A DNA stretch of 64,000 nt from Tillus elongatus (taxonomy: Eukaryota; Arthropoda; Insecta; Coleoptera; Cleridae). The notes beneath the pieces were generated by a model. That model saw nothing but the letters and a program-made list of their open reading frames with translations, made no database searches and was not told where the DNA came from. Location of the stretch: assembly GCA_964006375.1 (NCBI GenBank), contig OZ023265.1:157484118-157548117 (forward strand). Direction: 5' to 3'. The position numbers and the translations under genes were made by a program. This document shows, in pieces, positions 63,056 to 64,000 of the stretch (positions are counted from its first letter, which is position 1; every line of letters begins with the position of its first letter).

Positions 63056-64000
63056 TGTCAACGAAATTATTAGACAGTCCATGGCCCTTACAATTTTTGA
63101 GCTGTACAGATTAAATTTGGGTGACGTCATAGACACGTAGGAATACCACTTCTCGGATACTAAAGAAACTCACATCCTATTCCACCAATCTACTGAAATT
63201 TTGAAAACCACACACTGTACATTTTTTCTTTTTTGGCATTAGGACACGATACTGAGTGCAATTCAAATGTTCTCGGAAGTTTCTGAGCCATCTTTATTTT
63301 TAAGCTCTTTTAGTATTTGCATCTAGAGAGCGATGATTGTACGCAAAGAAAAGCAGCATATTGACTTAGCGCTTTCTAAAATTATTTGCCCCCAGCGTAC
63401 TTCTTTCACTTTTTCAGTACAGGGTGAGCGAAATTCGATGTCCCGGCTCTATTGTAAGAGAAGGGAAAGCGATTGAAAAAAATCTGAAAAAAGGTTCTTA
63501 AATGCGATTGAGTAAGGTCCATTTTAAGCCAAATTTGCATGTTTTTTTGGGATATTTGGAAACTCAAGTGTGTAACGATTGCGTTTCGTTACTACTTTAA
63601 ATATTGAAAATGGCCTCGTAAGAGAGTTAATTAATACCCGACAATCCAATATCTGTAAGGCAATTCATGTTTTGATTTCAAAACTTTTCATTGAAAAGTC
63701 GCTAATAATTTTCATATCGTAGAACCCGTACTGCGTTCTTTTAATATACGTTAAAATCCAAATATTAAAAGACGGAATATTCTCATTAAGGAAAAAAAAC
63801 ATCATATTATTGCAGAAGCCTCGCAATAAGGATGAGGTCATGGTGATGTCAGAGAAAGACGATTGAGACGGGAATGTATTTAAAGTTCGGCGCTAAAATC
63901 TCTACCTAAGAAGAGTCGGGTGTGAACTGCAAAGCAATCAACATGTTTTAATTATCGAGGCATTTTTAGTTACATCAAAAATGTCTAATATCTTATTTCT
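63056..64000. other. Right-end DNA with transposon and SINE scraps
   Basis: CAGGGTGTCAACGAAATTAT (63053) and CAGGGTGAGCGAAATTCGAT (63420) look like Tc1/mariner-type ends. 63391-63421 (CCAGCGTACTTCTTTCACTT) is a scrap of the tRNA-headed SINE. No upstream lectin exon was found here. Confidence 0.4.

Noticed and set aside
56000..64000. Upstream exons of the lectin domain
   Set aside because: Minus-strand frames here are LINE, SINE or transposon derived; none shows lectin motifs with a phase-2 donor, so the missing exons are probably outside the window.

Overview
Repeat-rich, AT-rich insect-type genomic DNA; no bacterial or viral genes are visible. The evidence is spliceosomal exon structure, Tc1/mariner, pogo, Helitron and non-LTR remnants of arthropod type, tRNA-derived SINEs, and 18 long (AT)n tracts. 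The order cannot be fixed from the window; a beetle or another large-genome insect is only a guess.

One host gene is well supported. It runs on the minus strand across almost the whole window in four exons whose splice signals and codon phases all match: 55819-55662 (end of a C-type lectin domain), 26330-26182, 19438-18799 and the terminal coding exon 2626-1470. The introns are about 29.3, 6.7 and 16.2 kb. The 5' exons lie beyond the right edge. The product looks like a secreted or cell-surface C-type-lectin protein with a long Ser/Thr- and Asp/Glu-rich tail and a furin-like RHRR site. A second possible exon, on the plus strand at 361-529, is weaker.

The rest is intron or intergenic DNA made of nested mobile elements. 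From left to right: a decayed pogo/Tigger-like element with a C-terminal Cys/His finger (5.3-7.3 kb); a dead D34D mariner (9.6-10.3 kb); three copies of one DD41D Tc1/mariner family (12.8-14.4, 16.4-18.5, 23.4-25.7 kb); three other DD41D families (20-21.3, 30.3-32.6, 52.6-54.3 kb) and a badly decayed one (61.5-62.3 kb); a foldback element with internal 70-bp repeats (27.2-27.8 kb); a palindromic 318-bp repeat array (33.2-34.2 kb); a GC-richer foldback (35.3-36.2 kb); a very large inverted duplication (41.4-43.1 against 46.6-50.9 kb) that encloses a non-autonomous hAT element; four copies of a tRNA-headed SINE, two with perfect 14-bp target duplications; a Helitron 5' remnant; and a 5'-truncated LINE (59.3-61.2 kb).

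Two themes stand out. First, a repeat family called family H here (candidate Helentron/HINE-like) carries an (AT)n core flanked by a palindromic end and 141-bp units, and that core has repeatedly received other elements. Second, two unrelated-looking inverted-repeat families (25.9, 27.2-27.7, 32.9, 55.5 and 62.7 kb) share a layout resembling a hammerhead ribozyme core, as reported for Penelope-like elements. Every transposase seen here is broken.
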